Shown here piece after piece: positions 17,983 to 23,594 of a DNA stretch of 32,160 bases. The notes under the pieces were generated by a model. That model saw nothing but the letters and a program-made list of their open reading frames with translations, had not been told where the DNA came from and searched no databases. The position numbers and the translations under genes are program-made. The stretch comes from a virus. The number at the start of each line of letters is the position of its first letter. The first letter of the stretch is position 1. Location: positions 1-32,160 of the IMG/VR virus record IMGVR_UViG_3300031746_000104; one strand, given 5' to 3'.

Positions 17983-18246
17983 ATGGTAAACGAGGAGCCT
18001 GGGGAACGAGTCCAAGAAGAGGCCACGGATATACTTCGATCTCTGGATGGACATGCAAGACCTCCCGTGGCACCCGCCAGACGAGGTAGAGTTGATCTAC
18101 TCGACCCCCGACTGTGTGTTATCGCTGGGCACCTATCACAAGGGGGCCACGTCGCCCTCCTCGAACCCTTCTTGTGTACCCGCCCAGGAGAACGAGGGGG
18201 AACAATCGAATACCGGCTAGTCGCGCTGGTGCAAGGAGGAAACTGA
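17983..18246 (+). CDS. Small pre-holin ORF of uncertain reading frame
   Basis: The frame from ATG 17983 has an ideal AGGAGG and gives 87 residues ending directly at the next ATG. Codon use, however, favours the +1 frame between about 18005 and 18135: roughly 80 percent of codons there end in G or C, against about 35 percent in the annotated frame. That frame reads SKKRPRIYFDLWMDM then LPWHPPDEVELIYS, which is more protein-like, and it stays open to TAG 18218-18220 but lacks a good start codon. One of the two, or a frame-shifted combination (G runs at 18001-18004 and near 18142), is the real gene. Function is unknown. Confidence 0.4.
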   Translation: MVNEEPGERVQEEATDILRSLDGHARPPVAPARRGRVDLLDPRLCVIAGHLSQGGHVALLEPFLCTRPGERGGTIEYRLVALVQGGN

Positions 18247-18429
18247 ATGAGAACGATAACGCTTAGGCTTCTGTTCGCTGGCCTGTTCGCCATCGTCGCC
18301 CTGGGTGGTGCCCTAGGCTTAGAGGCGATGGGCCATGAATGCCCTGTCTGGCTGGTCGCCACACTCGCAACGGCAGTTGGCTACATCTTCGGGCAGGTTC
18401 ACGAGAATGGAGTAAACCTGGGCAAGTGA
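18247..18429 (+). CDS. Small two-helix membrane protein, holin candidate
   Basis: The 60-residue product starts at ATG 18247 after GCAAGGAGGAAAC. It has two hydrophobic stretches, residues 7-28 (LRLLFAGLFAIVALGGALGLEA) and 34-49 (VWLVATLATAVGYIFG), separated by a short polar turn, with a polar C-terminus. Its position directly upstream of the endolysin is where phage holins lie. No named holin family was recognised, so the role is inferred from size, topology and location. A second membrane gene follows the endolysin and is a competing holin candidate. Confidence 0.65.
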   Translation: MRTITLRLLFAGLFAIVALGGALGLEAMGHECPVWLVATLATAVGYIFGQVHENGVNLGK

Positions 18430-18476
18430 ACCTACTGGCGCGGGCGTTAGGGGAAAGGGACCGAGAGGACAAGACT

Positions 18477-19163
18477 ATGGACTTCAAACCCGACTACAAG
18501 ATGGGCGTCGCATGGCCTGCCTCTGAGACGAACTTCGGCTATCCGCGCTCCTACGCTGAGGACCCGGCGCAACAACTCGTGAACCAACCGCGAGCATTCG
18601 TGCTTCACACCGCTGAGGAGCCCGCCGATCCTCACAGCAGCACGCCGCTCTACTTCGACGACCCAGGGCGCGGCGGCAGTACCCACTACTTCATCTCCCA
18701 CGCCGGCGGCTGCTATCAGATGGTGCCAGAACGCCTCGGCGCCTGGGCCAATGCCCTACAGGGCAAGCCGCCACCTTGCTGGGCCGACTCGAACAAGAAC
18801 CTCAACCTGCAGACCCTCTCAGTAGAGATCGAGGGCTACGCGGGGAGCATCGGCCAGACCATGCCGCCCGGTTGCCCGCAGTGGAAGGCGCTTGTCGCCC
18901 TGGTCCAGGATCGCTGCGTTCACTACGCGATCCCCTTGGACCACCAACACATCATCGGCCACTACGAGGTTTCGAATCAGCGGTCAGACCCGGGGGCGGG
19001 CTTTGTCTGGGACCTCTTTGTGCTTGACGTGCAGCAGGCGCGAAAGGATGAGATCTTCCTGGTCGTGGTGAAGATGCGGGCCAACCTCGTGATGCTGGCG
19101 AATCAGGATCGCTGGCAGGAGATCGCCAACGCCCTCGCCCACATCGGCGTAAGGCCGGAGTGA
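18477..19163 (+). CDS. Endolysin: N-acetylmuramoyl-L-alanine amidase (Amidase_2)
   Basis: The 228-residue product is read from ATG 18477, preceded by GAGAGGAC; upstream in-frame extension into the holin-like gene was rejected. It is a zinc amidase of the Amidase_2/PGRP fold that cuts the bond between N-acetylmuramic acid and L-alanine of peptidoglycan. Visible ligands and active-site features are His44 (FVLHTAEEP), His70 (STHYFI), Glu119 (LSVEIEG), His162 (IIGHYEVS) and Asp171 (QRSDPGAGFVW). The SDPGxxFxW segment is typical. About 50 C-terminal helical residues follow, and I see no recognised wall-binding repeat. No signal peptide is present, so release needs a holin. Its TGA overlaps the next GTG. 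Confidence 0.9.
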   Translation: MDFKPDYKMGVAWPASETNFGYPRSYAEDPAQQLVNQPRAFVLHTAEEPADPHSSTPLYFDDPGRGGSTHYFISHAGGCYQMVPERLGAWANALQGKPPPCWADSNKNLNLQTLSVEIEGYAGSIGQTMPPGCPQWKALVALVQDRCVHYAIPLDHQHIIGHYEVSNQRSDPGAGFVWDLFVLDVQQARKDEIFLVVVKMRANLVMLANQDRWQEIANALAHIGVRPE

Positions 19164-19354
19164 ACACCTGGCTCCCCTGGGCCATCTGGGCCGCAGCGGG
19201 CACGGCGCTCGAACTGTGGGGCCTGCTCACGAAGAGGCGCGGCGACACCCTTACGGAGAACGTGCGCTGGCTCGTGTCCCACAAGTGGCTCTGGTGGTCG
19301 CTCCTGGGCCTGAGCGTGTGGACGGTAGGCCACTTCTTCTTTGGGTGGAGCTAG
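19160..19354 (+). CDS. Second small membrane protein of the lysis cassette
   Basis: The 64-residue product starts at GTG 19160 in a GTGA overlap with the endolysin stop, with AAGGCCGGAG upstream. It has two Trp-rich hydrophobic segments (WLPWAIWAAAGTALELWGLL near the N-terminus and WLWWSLLGLSVWTVGHFFFGW at the C-terminus) around a charged middle (TKRRGDTLTENVRWLVSHK). Small proteins of this shape are common next to endolysins of phages of high-GC hosts and are called holin-like. It could be a holin, an antiholin or a superinfection protein. Confidence 0.65.
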   Translation: MNTWLPWAIWAAAGTALELWGLLTKRRGDTLTENVRWLVSHKWLWWSLLGLSVWTVGHFFFGWS

Positions 19355-19697
19355 GAAGACGCTGACTCTGGGGAACCCCCCGATAAGCGGCTACCATCTC
19401 ATCGCGAACGGCATGGGGATCTCGCGCAGCCCCGGCGATATCGCCCGCTTCCTACTGCGGGCCCGGCTCCTCACCGGTCTCCACAAGATCGCCCCGCCCT
19501 GTATCTCTGAGATCCACAGCCAGGGCCTGGTCCTCATCGCCGAGAGCCATATCTCTATTGCTATCTACGGGAGCCGGGCCTATGCCGATGTCTTTTCCTG
19601 TCGGCCATTTCGGACGCGGCCCGTGCTGGCTGCGCTCAGGGCCATCTTCGGGGGAACCTGGAGGTCGGGATACTTCAGGCGGTCGGTGGAGCGCTAG
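19341..19697 (+). CDS. speD: S-adenosylmethionine decarboxylase-like (SpeD) protein
   Basis: The frame has G/C-ending codons as strong as neighbouring genes. It reads GYHLIANGMG at residues 17-26 and LLTGLHKIAPP at 43-53, then LVLIAESHISI at 63-73 and YADVFSCRPF at 81-90. These match SpeD-type decarboxylases, in which the Ser of ESH becomes the pyruvoyl cofactor (here Ser69) and the Cys of DxFxC (here Cys87) is catalytic. The usual His of the HTxPE motif is Ala74, two residues are missing between Ser69 and Cys87, and the Ser eight before the cleavage site is Gln61, so activity may be altered. TTG 19341 is the only common start upstream of the HLI motif and has no strong ribosome site; CTG 19362 is possible. 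A leftward gene overlaps its last 246 bases. Confidence 0.75.
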   Translation: MGGARKTLTLGNPPISGYHLIANGMGISRSPGDIARFLLRARLLTGLHKIAPPCISEIHSQGLVLIAESHISIAIYGSRAYADVFSCRPFRTRPVLAALRAIFGGTWRSGYFRRSVER

Positions 19698-19886
19698 CTC
19701 CTTGGGCGCATACCCCGCCATCCAGCTAATCCGCTCCCAGCTCTTCTCCTTCTCACACAACTTGCAGCGTCCACGACAGAGGTAGACGAAGCCCTTCCTT
19801 GGGCCATTGGCGCCGTGGCGGGCGACCATCCTCAGGAACCTGTCGGGCGCCAGGATGAGCCAGTGGGTGCAGCCGTTACGCCTCAT
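19452..19886 (-). CDS. Cys-rich hypothetical protein running antisense into speD
   Basis: The product is 144 residues from ATG 19886, which has GGAGG 10-14 bases upstream; a longer start at 19922 overlaps the preceding gene more. The first 64 codons (MRRNGCTHWLILAPDRFLRM ... FVYLCRGRCKLCEKEKSWERI) have strong G/C third positions and a CxxxCxxC cluster (Cys37, 41, 44), perhaps metal binding. From about residue 64 the frame runs antisense over speD, codon use weakens and the sequence becomes Pro/Gly-rich. The ancestral stop may have been lost, or speD may have been inserted. It is the last gene of the leftward cluster. Function is unknown. Confidence 0.55.
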   Translation of the reverse strand: MRRNGCTHWLILAPDRFLRMVARHGANGPRKGFVYLCRGRCKLCEKEKSWERISWMAGYAPKELALHRPPEVSRPPGSPEDGPERSQHGPRPKWPTGKDIGIGPAPVDSNRDMALGDEDQALAVDLRDTGRGDLVETGEEPGPQ

Positions 19887-20322
19887 GACCAGCCAGCCTC
19901 CAAGCGAGATAGGCCCAGCCATCGTTCAGGAGCTCATAGAAGCGCGTCCTGGAGGTGTGAAGCCGGCCGGCGCATTCATCCGCGGGCAGGTTCTTGACGT
20001 CGGCCAGGACGAGGGCCTGGGAAGACTCATAGTCTTCCCAGGCGAGCGCCTCACGGCCGCGCTCGACGGCGGCCCGCGTGATCTTCAGGCCGAGCTTCTC
20101 CTGGAGGGCCTCTTCCCTCTCCTCCAGCCGAATGGTCTGGCGCTCGGGTTGACTCGTCCGAAAGAACTTGTCGGGGGAGATCCGGGGCGGGAAGTCCACC
20201 CTGAGCGGGTAGAAGTCCTGGCCCATGCGGAGGAGGACCTTCCAGGCCCGCCGGGTCCGGTGGCCGGCCTGGCGCCAGTCTGCCGTCTTCCAGGGCTGCG
20301 TTGTCGTCATCACCAGCACCAT
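19876..20322 (-). CDS. HTH-containing hypothetical protein
   Basis: A 148-residue leftward gene starting at ATG 20322, with GAGGAT 6 bases upstream. The N-terminal half (QPWKTADWRQAGHRTRRAWKVLLRMGQDFYPLRVDFPP) is not recognised. The middle is a charged helix (RLEEREEALQEKLG), and the C-terminus (ADVKNLPADECAGRLHTSRTRFYELLNDGWAYLAW) reads as a helix-turn-helix with the recognition helix near SRTRFYELL. It is probably a DNA-binding regulator of the lysogeny side. Its stop overlaps the Cys-rich gene by 11 bases. A rightward ORF over the same bases was judged a shadow. Confidence 0.65.
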   Translation of the reverse strand: MVLVMTTTQPWKTADWRQAGHRTRRAWKVLLRMGQDFYPLRVDFPPRISPDKFFRTSQPERQTIRLEEREEALQEKLGLKITRAAVERGREALAWEDYESSQALVLADVKNLPADECAGRLHTSRTRFYELLNDGWAYLAWRLAGHEA

Positions 20323-20401
20323 GTGATCCTCGATCCCCTCATAGAATGCCCCGCCTGGGGCACCAGCGGGCCGGGGCGTGGCCTAGAACGCATGAGCCGC
20401 C

Positions 20402-20593
20402 TCACCACCCCATGCTGGCCTTCCGCCAACGCCTGTGCTCCTGGTGTTTGTAGCTCTGGAGCTGCCTGTGAACACTGGTGGCCCGCAGCCTTCGACCCTC
20501 ATGCGTTCGGCGCCCATTCAGCGAGGGTCGCGCGGCCCTTACCTTCCTGGTGGGTTCCTTGACGACCTGCGTGTACTTTGGCTTACCGGCCAT
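20402..20593 (-). CDS. Small, very basic protein
   Basis: The product is 63 residues from ATG 20593, with a strong AGGAGGGGG ribosome site; longer in-frame starts lie inside the upstream terminator hairpin. Nearly a third of residues are Arg, Lys or His (KPKYTQVVKEPTRKVRAARP, then NGRRTHEGRRLRA). No fold is recognised. The charge suggests nucleic-acid binding. It lies just downstream of a promoter-like -10 box and a terminator-like hairpin on the same strand, so its expression may be attenuated. Confidence 0.6.
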   Translation of the reverse strand: MAGKPKYTQVVKEPTRKVRAARPSLNGRRTHEGRRLRATSVHRQLQSYKHQEHRRWRKASMGW

Positions 20594-20619
20594 ACGCTCC
20601 CCCTCCTTATCGCCAACAG

Positions 20620-20639
20620 AAAAGCCCCCTCTCGGGGGC
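20620..20639 (-). terminator. Rho-independent terminator-like hairpin, leftward
   Basis: On the minus strand a 6-bp stem GCCCCC-GAGA-GGGGGC is followed directly by TTTTCT. It lies downstream of integrase and 27 bases upstream of the next leftward ATG, so it either ends the repressor-integrase transcript or attenuates the following gene. Confidence 0.7.
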
Positions 20640-20687
20640 CTTCCACCGGGCACTCGCTCACGTCCTTGTAGCCGAGCCTGCCTATCA

Positions 20688-20723
20688 CGGGCGCATTATA
20701 ACGCCAAATGCAACAGTAGAAAA
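20688..20723 (-). promoter_or_regulatory. Possible leftward promoter with perfect -10 TATAAT
   Basis: The minus strand reads TATAAT at 20700-20695 in a region richer in A/T than its surroundings. The -35 region at 17-bp spacing is only TTTTCT, so an activator may be needed. Transcription from here would meet the hairpin at 20639-20620 after about 50 bases. Confidence 0.4.
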
Positions 20724-20752
20724 GCAAGAAACTTCGGGAAAGAGGGCGGGCT

Positions 20753-21607
20753 CTAGAGGCGGTCGGCCAAATTGAACCGCCGCTGCTGGTCAAGGGCGCG
20801 GGTAGCGGCACTGTAGGCCGCATACTCCGCCGCCTGCTTCAAGGTCTCGTGGCCCAGGATGATCCGCAGAGCGTCCAGGTCTCGGCTCTCCTCTAGGAAG
20901 CGGATCGCAAATGTGACCCTGAACCCATGAGGGTGAATCCGCCCAAGGTGAGCCTCCCGAGCCCGCCGGTTGACCATCGCCTCTATCGCCGCTATCCCGA
21001 TCTCCCACACTGCGCCCACCTGCCCATTCACGTACTCGCGTAGCGATACCATGACCGCTTCACCCGGCGCGATCCATCTTTCCTTTGCCCCCTTGCCGTG
21101 GAGAAGGATGCAACCGCCCTCCCAATCGATGTCTACCGTTTTCATCCCGGCCAGCTCACTCAGGCGCAAGCCACCACCGATGAAGAGGAGGAGCATGGCC
21201 CGATCCCGCAGGGCACGCGGCGGGTCATTCTCGGTTGCGGCCAGGAGAGCCCGCAACTCTTGGGGGCTGTAGGGCCGGTGGGGTTGATGGCGAACGGGCC
21301 GCAGTTTCAGCCCGGTCGTGGGATCATCGTGCCGGCGACGGCTGGCTATGAGCCAGCGGTAGAAGGAGCGGAGGGTGCAGATCGACTGCTGGGCCGTGGC
21401 GGGAGCCCGGTCTTGGAAGCGGCTGGCAATCCAGCGGTGGACTTGCACGCGGTTGGCCTTCGGCGCCGTGGTGTGTTGACCCAGGCACCAGCGTTCAAAG
21501 AGGTCGAGCGTGATGGGGTAACGGCGGCAGGTGTTCGGGCTGTAGCCCCTGGCTACGAGGGCAAGGCGGTACGCGTCCCTGCTTTCCGCCCACGTGCGGG
21601 CGGGCAT
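20753..21607 (-). CDS. int: Tyrosine recombinase / phage integrase
   Basis: The 284-residue leftward gene has a SAM-like N-terminal DNA-binding domain (residues 5-90, ARGYSPNTCRRYPITLDLFERW) and a complete catalytic domain. Visible residues are Arg148 (GGLRLSEL), Lys175 (GKGAKERWI), His227 and Arg230 (HPHGFRVTFA), His253 (LGHETL) and the nucleophile Tyr262, nine residues after His253 as is usual. It is XerC/D-sized with no arm-binding extension evident. It would integrate and excise the phage at an attachment site I could not identify. Its start overlaps the repressor gene end by 55 bases and lacks a clear ribosome site, suggesting coupled translation. Adjacent AT-rich sequence at 20640-20750 is the likeliest place for attP. 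Confidence 0.95.
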   Translation of the reverse strand: MPARTWAESRDAYRLALVARGYSPNTCRRYPITLDLFERWCLGQHTTAPKANRVQVHRWIASRFQDRAPATAQQSICTLRSFYRWLIASRRRHDDPTTGLKLRPVRHQPHRPYSPQELRALLAATENDPPRALRDRAMLLLFIGGGLRLSELAGMKTVDIDWEGGCILLHGKGAKERWIAPGEAVMVSLREYVNGQVGAVWEIGIAAIEAMVNRRAREAHLGRIHPHGFRVTFAIRFLEESRDLDALRIILGHETLKQAAEYAAYSAATRALDQQRRFNLADRL

Positions 21608-21876
21608 GCGCTTGCACTTTCCGGCGGGGTCTGGCGGGTGTTGCCGTTGCTACCGTTGGCAGCGAGCGCTAGTTCCTCAACATCGCGCCCGATGGCCTTG
21701 GCGATCCGAATGAGGTGAAGGGCACGAGGGCAGGTTCCCTTGTAGCGTGCATCCCTGAGCACCCAGTAGGGAACACCCCATTCATCAGCCGCTTCCGCAA
21801 GGGGGCGGCTCCCTATGGCCTCATCGATGATCTCGGCGAGTTTGTTCATCCTGTCAGCTAGCCTAGCACGTTTCAT
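21553..21876 (-). CDS. HTH repressor-like protein
   Basis: The 107-residue product is read from ATG 21876; TTG 21888 would add four residues. The segment RLADRMNKLAEIIDEAIGSRPLAEAADEWGVPYWVLRDARYKGTCP forms an HTH at about 26-50, followed by helices (LHLIRIAKAIGRDVEELALAA), as in XRE-type phage repressors. The C-terminus is polar and shows no LexA/CI-type peptidase motif. It is divergent from the rightward promoter at 21918 and followed by integrase, the usual place of the lysogeny repressor. Likely targets are the palindromes at 21929 and 21885, so it may repress both itself and the early genes. Confidence 0.7.
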   Translation of the reverse strand: MKRARLADRMNKLAEIIDEAIGSRPLAEAADEWGVPYWVLRDARYKGTCPRALHLIRIAKAIGRDVEELALAANGSNGNTRQTPPESASACPPARGRKAGTRTALPS

Positions 21877-21884
21877 GGCAAAGA

Positions 21885-21900
21885 TCAAGAAAAATCTACA
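21885..21900 (+). promoter_or_regulatory. Second, degenerate operator-like site
   Basis: TCAAG-aaaaat-CTACA has the same 16-bp layout as the site at 21929: the right half is identical and the left half matches at three of five positions. It lies just upstream of the repressor ATG on the leftward strand, suited to autoregulation. Confidence 0.4.
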
Positions 21901-21917
21901 AACTGGCCCCTAATCGC

Positions 21918-21946
21918 TTGACATGCTTTGTAGGATTCTCTACAAT
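21918..21946 (+). promoter_or_regulatory. Rightward early promoter (sigma70 type)
   Basis: TTGACA at 21918-21923, a 17-bp spacer, then TACAAT at 21941-21946: a perfect -35, a one-mismatch -10 and ideal spacing. It lies between the divergent repressor and the early genes, and the predicted start near 21953 gives a leader of about 65 bases with GC-rich inverted repeats before ATG 22019. Confidence 0.85.
21929..21944 (+). promoter_or_regulatory. Palindromic operator overlapping the early promoter
   Basis: TGTAG-gattct-CTACA is an exact 5-bp inverted repeat spaced by 6, covering the spacer and the first bases of the -10 box. Repressor binding here would block polymerase. A weaker copy lies at 21885-21900. 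Confidence 0.65.
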
Positions 21947-22018
21947 GCCCCTGTGAGTTCCGGCCCCTCGCAGGGAAGCGGGCCGAAAGGTAGGGCCGGG
22001 GCTCCCGAAAGGTTGAAC

Positions 22019-22387
22019 ATGACGGACCCCGCCAGCCCGCTCATATTTCCTGCCCCCTCCCGTTCAGAGAAAGGGAATAAAATCCTCAATGAAAATTGGC
22101 GATCTGTCGCTGGTTTTGAGGGGCTTTATGAGATTTCAGATCAAGGGCGGGTTCGACGCATCGCCAAAGGCCGAGGTTATGGGGGCTATCCTGGTCGGAT
22201 CATCCGCCCCCGTATTGGCCTGTACTATGTAGTCCAACTCCGGCGAGAGTGCCAAAGGTTCGGCCTAACCGTCCATAGCATAGTAGCGACGGCGTTCCAC
22301 GGAGCCCGGCCTCCGGGCCGGGAAGTCAACCACCTCGACGGTAACAATCACCGGCTCCGCTGGGCGGTGAATGGAGCGACCCAATGA
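22019..22387 (+). CDS. NUMOD4 / HNH homing-endonuclease-like protein, shortened
   Basis: The 122-residue product is read from ATG 22019 (GAAAGG upstream); the frame extends further 5' but would start inside the promoter. Residues 24-49 (NENWRSVAGFEGLYEISDQGRVRRI) are a clear NUMOD4 DNA-binding motif. Residues 86-109 (VHSIVATAFHG ... REVNHLDGN) are the first half of an HNH nuclease, with His105 and the N/D/G/N residues. The stretch that normally follows (about seven residues with the second Asn) is missing: DGN runs straight to NHRLRWA. The stop codon is made by the first bases of the 103-bp repeat at 22383. It may be a decaying or altered homing nuclease. Confidence 0.75.
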   Translation: MTDPASPLIFPAPSRSEKGNKILNENWRSVAGFEGLYEISDQGRVRRIAKGRGYGGYPGRIIRPRIGLYYVVQLRRECQRFGLTVHSIVATAFHGARPPGREVNHLDGNNHRLRWAVNGATQ

Positions 22388-22485
22388 CGCTCCCGCACGA
22401 CCTCGAAATCCTAAACGACGTTGGCACAGACCAGGGCTACAAACTCACGGTTCACTGTCGCCAGTGTGGTCGCCAGAAAACCCTC
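22383..22485 (+). repeat. 103-bp exact direct repeat, copy 1
   Basis: Identical at every base to 23408-23510, starting AATGACGCTCCCGC and ending AAAACCCTC. Copies start 1025 bp apart. Copy 1 supplies the stop of the HNH-like gene and, in another frame, an ATG with 34 codons fused in front of the HTH protein. Confidence 0.95.
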
Positions 22486-23250
22486 CGCGCGGTGGGACGG
22501 CGAGGCGAGGGAGTGCGCCTCATGAGGAGTCGCTGGAAGTGGAGCGCAGAAGACCTGCTGCAGCTGGAGGAGTTGCTCGTCCGCGGCTGGAGCGACCACA
22601 AGATCGGCGAGGCCCTGGGCTGTACCGCCGTGGCTGTCCAGGTCATCAGGAAGCGCAAGCGCATACCGCCGCGTCAGCGGTTGCTCCTCTCGGCTCGCGC
22701 CGTAGCCAGAAAGCTCGGCGTGCGGTGCAGCAAGACCGTGACCTGGTGGATCAAGGCCGGATACCTGAAGGGCAGGCGGGGGCAGGGAGCGGGACCGCAC
22801 AGGATGTGGTACGTGACGGAGGAGGCGCTCCTGCGCTTCCTGGAAGACGCACGCTACTGGCACCTGTGGGATCCGACCAAGATCGGGGCGGACCTCAAGC
22901 CCTGGGTGCGGGAGATCCGCAACGGGATAGCCTTCCTCACGACGGGCCAGGTCGCCACCCAGCTGCACGTCGGCCATTCCGCAGTCAACGCTTGGATTCA
23001 TCGGGGCCTATTGCCCGCCGTTCGGCGCGGCAACTGGCTCGTGAGGGATTGCGACCTGCGCGGCTTTGTGCCCCCCTGCGAGCGGAGCAGGAAGGGAAAG
23101 AGGCCCAGGCGCTTCTCTCCGCAGGAGGACGTGCAGCTCCTCTCGCTGAGGACAGAGGGCAAGTCTCTGGTGGAGATAGCGGGCTGCTTGTCCCGGCCTC
23201 TTGGCTCGTGCGCCGGACGTCTGGCGCGGTTGGGGGCAAGGGCAGGATGA
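22384..23250 (+). CDS. Protein with four HTH-like segments (regulator)
   Basis: The frame from ATG 22384 (ATGA overlap with the HNH-like stop) gives 288 residues. The first 34 are encoded by repeat copy 1, so the ancestral start is probably ATG 22522, which has GAGGCGAGGGA upstream and gives 242 residues. Numbering from 22522, residues 6-45 are Myb/SANT-like (KWSAEDLLQLEELLVRGWSDHKIGEALG), about 55-110 is an excisionase/MerR-like winged HTH (SARAVARKLGV ... WIKAGYLKGRR ... WYVTEEALLRFL), about 140-185 is a second (TTGQVATQLHV ... WIHRGLLPAVRRGNW), and 195-240 is again Myb-like (FSPQEDVQLLSLRTEGKSLVEIAG). It is a likely DNA-binding early regulator or recombination directionality factor. Its stop overlaps the next ATG (ATGA). 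Confidence 0.75.
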   Translation: MTLPHDLEILNDVGTDQGYKLTVHCRQCGRQKTLRAVGRRGEGVRLMRSRWKWSAEDLLQLEELLVRGWSDHKIGEALGCTAVAVQVIRKRKRIPPRQRLLLSARAVARKLGVRCSKTVTWWIKAGYLKGRRGQGAGPHRMWYVTEEALLRFLEDARYWHLWDPTKIGADLKPWVREIRNGIAFLTTGQVATQLHVGHSAVNAWIHRGLLPAVRRGNWLVRDCDLRGFVPPCERSRKGKRPRRFSPQEDVQLLSLRTEGKSLVEIAGCLSRPLGSCAGRLARLGARAG

Positions 23251-23594
23251 AGCAACCTACCTGCTTCAACAGCCTCATGTACTGGTTTCCCAAGGTAGAG
23301 GAACTGGGGATTCCGCAGCCGCGCACTGAGATCGTATGGCTGGGCTGGGAGAGGATGTGCGGCTTGCTGGACGGCAAAGCCCTGCCAAGGAAGATGACAG
23401 AGCAAATAATGACGCTCCCGCACGACCTCGAAATCCTAAACGACGTTGGCACAGACCAGGGCTACAAACTCACGGTTCACTGTCGCCAGTGTGGTCGCCA
23501 GAAAACCCTCTACACCCTTCACGGCGGCCTTGTCGGTCTGGACGAGTGTGCCCGCCGCTGGTCTGGCTGCACAGGGCAAGAGAGGTTGCTATGA
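23247..23594 (+). CDS. Zinc-ribbon-like protein carrying the intact form of the repeat
   Basis: The 115-residue product starts at ATG 23247 in an ATGA overlap. The N-terminal part (YWFPKVEELGIPQPRTEIVWL) is a pattern seen in phage early proteins of unknown function. Residues 55-88 are encoded by repeat copy 2 and include HCRQCGRQ. Together with Cys101 and Cys108 these make a possible four-Cys zinc site (79, 82, 101, 108). The same N-terminal segment in copy 1 lacks the second Cys pair. This gene is therefore the parent of the duplicated segment. Function is unknown. Confidence 0.65.
   Translation: MKQPTCFNSLMYWFPKVEELGIPQPRTEIVWLGWERMCGLLDGKALPRKMTEQIMTLPHDLEILNDVGTDQGYKLTVHCRQCGRQKTLYTLHGGLVGLDECARRWSGCTGQERLL
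23408..23510 (+). repeat. 103-bp exact direct repeat, copy 2
   Basis: The second copy of the repeat at 22383-22485, lying inside the intact zinc-ribbon-like gene. Recombination between copies would delete the four-HTH gene and join the HNH-like gene to the C-terminal half of this gene. Confidence 0.95.

Noticed and set aside
19807-20562. 251-codon rightward ORF
   Set aside because: It is antisense to the leftward HTH and basic-protein genes, which have better protein character and ribosome sites.
20640-20752. Attachment site attP or tRNA fragment beside integrase
   Set aside because: Likely location, but no tRNA 3' end or other recognisable core can be seen.
22371-23594. 407-codon open frame across the four-HTH gene
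   Set aside because: Only its last part, from ATG 23247, is coding-like; before that it is an alternative frame of the HTH gene.
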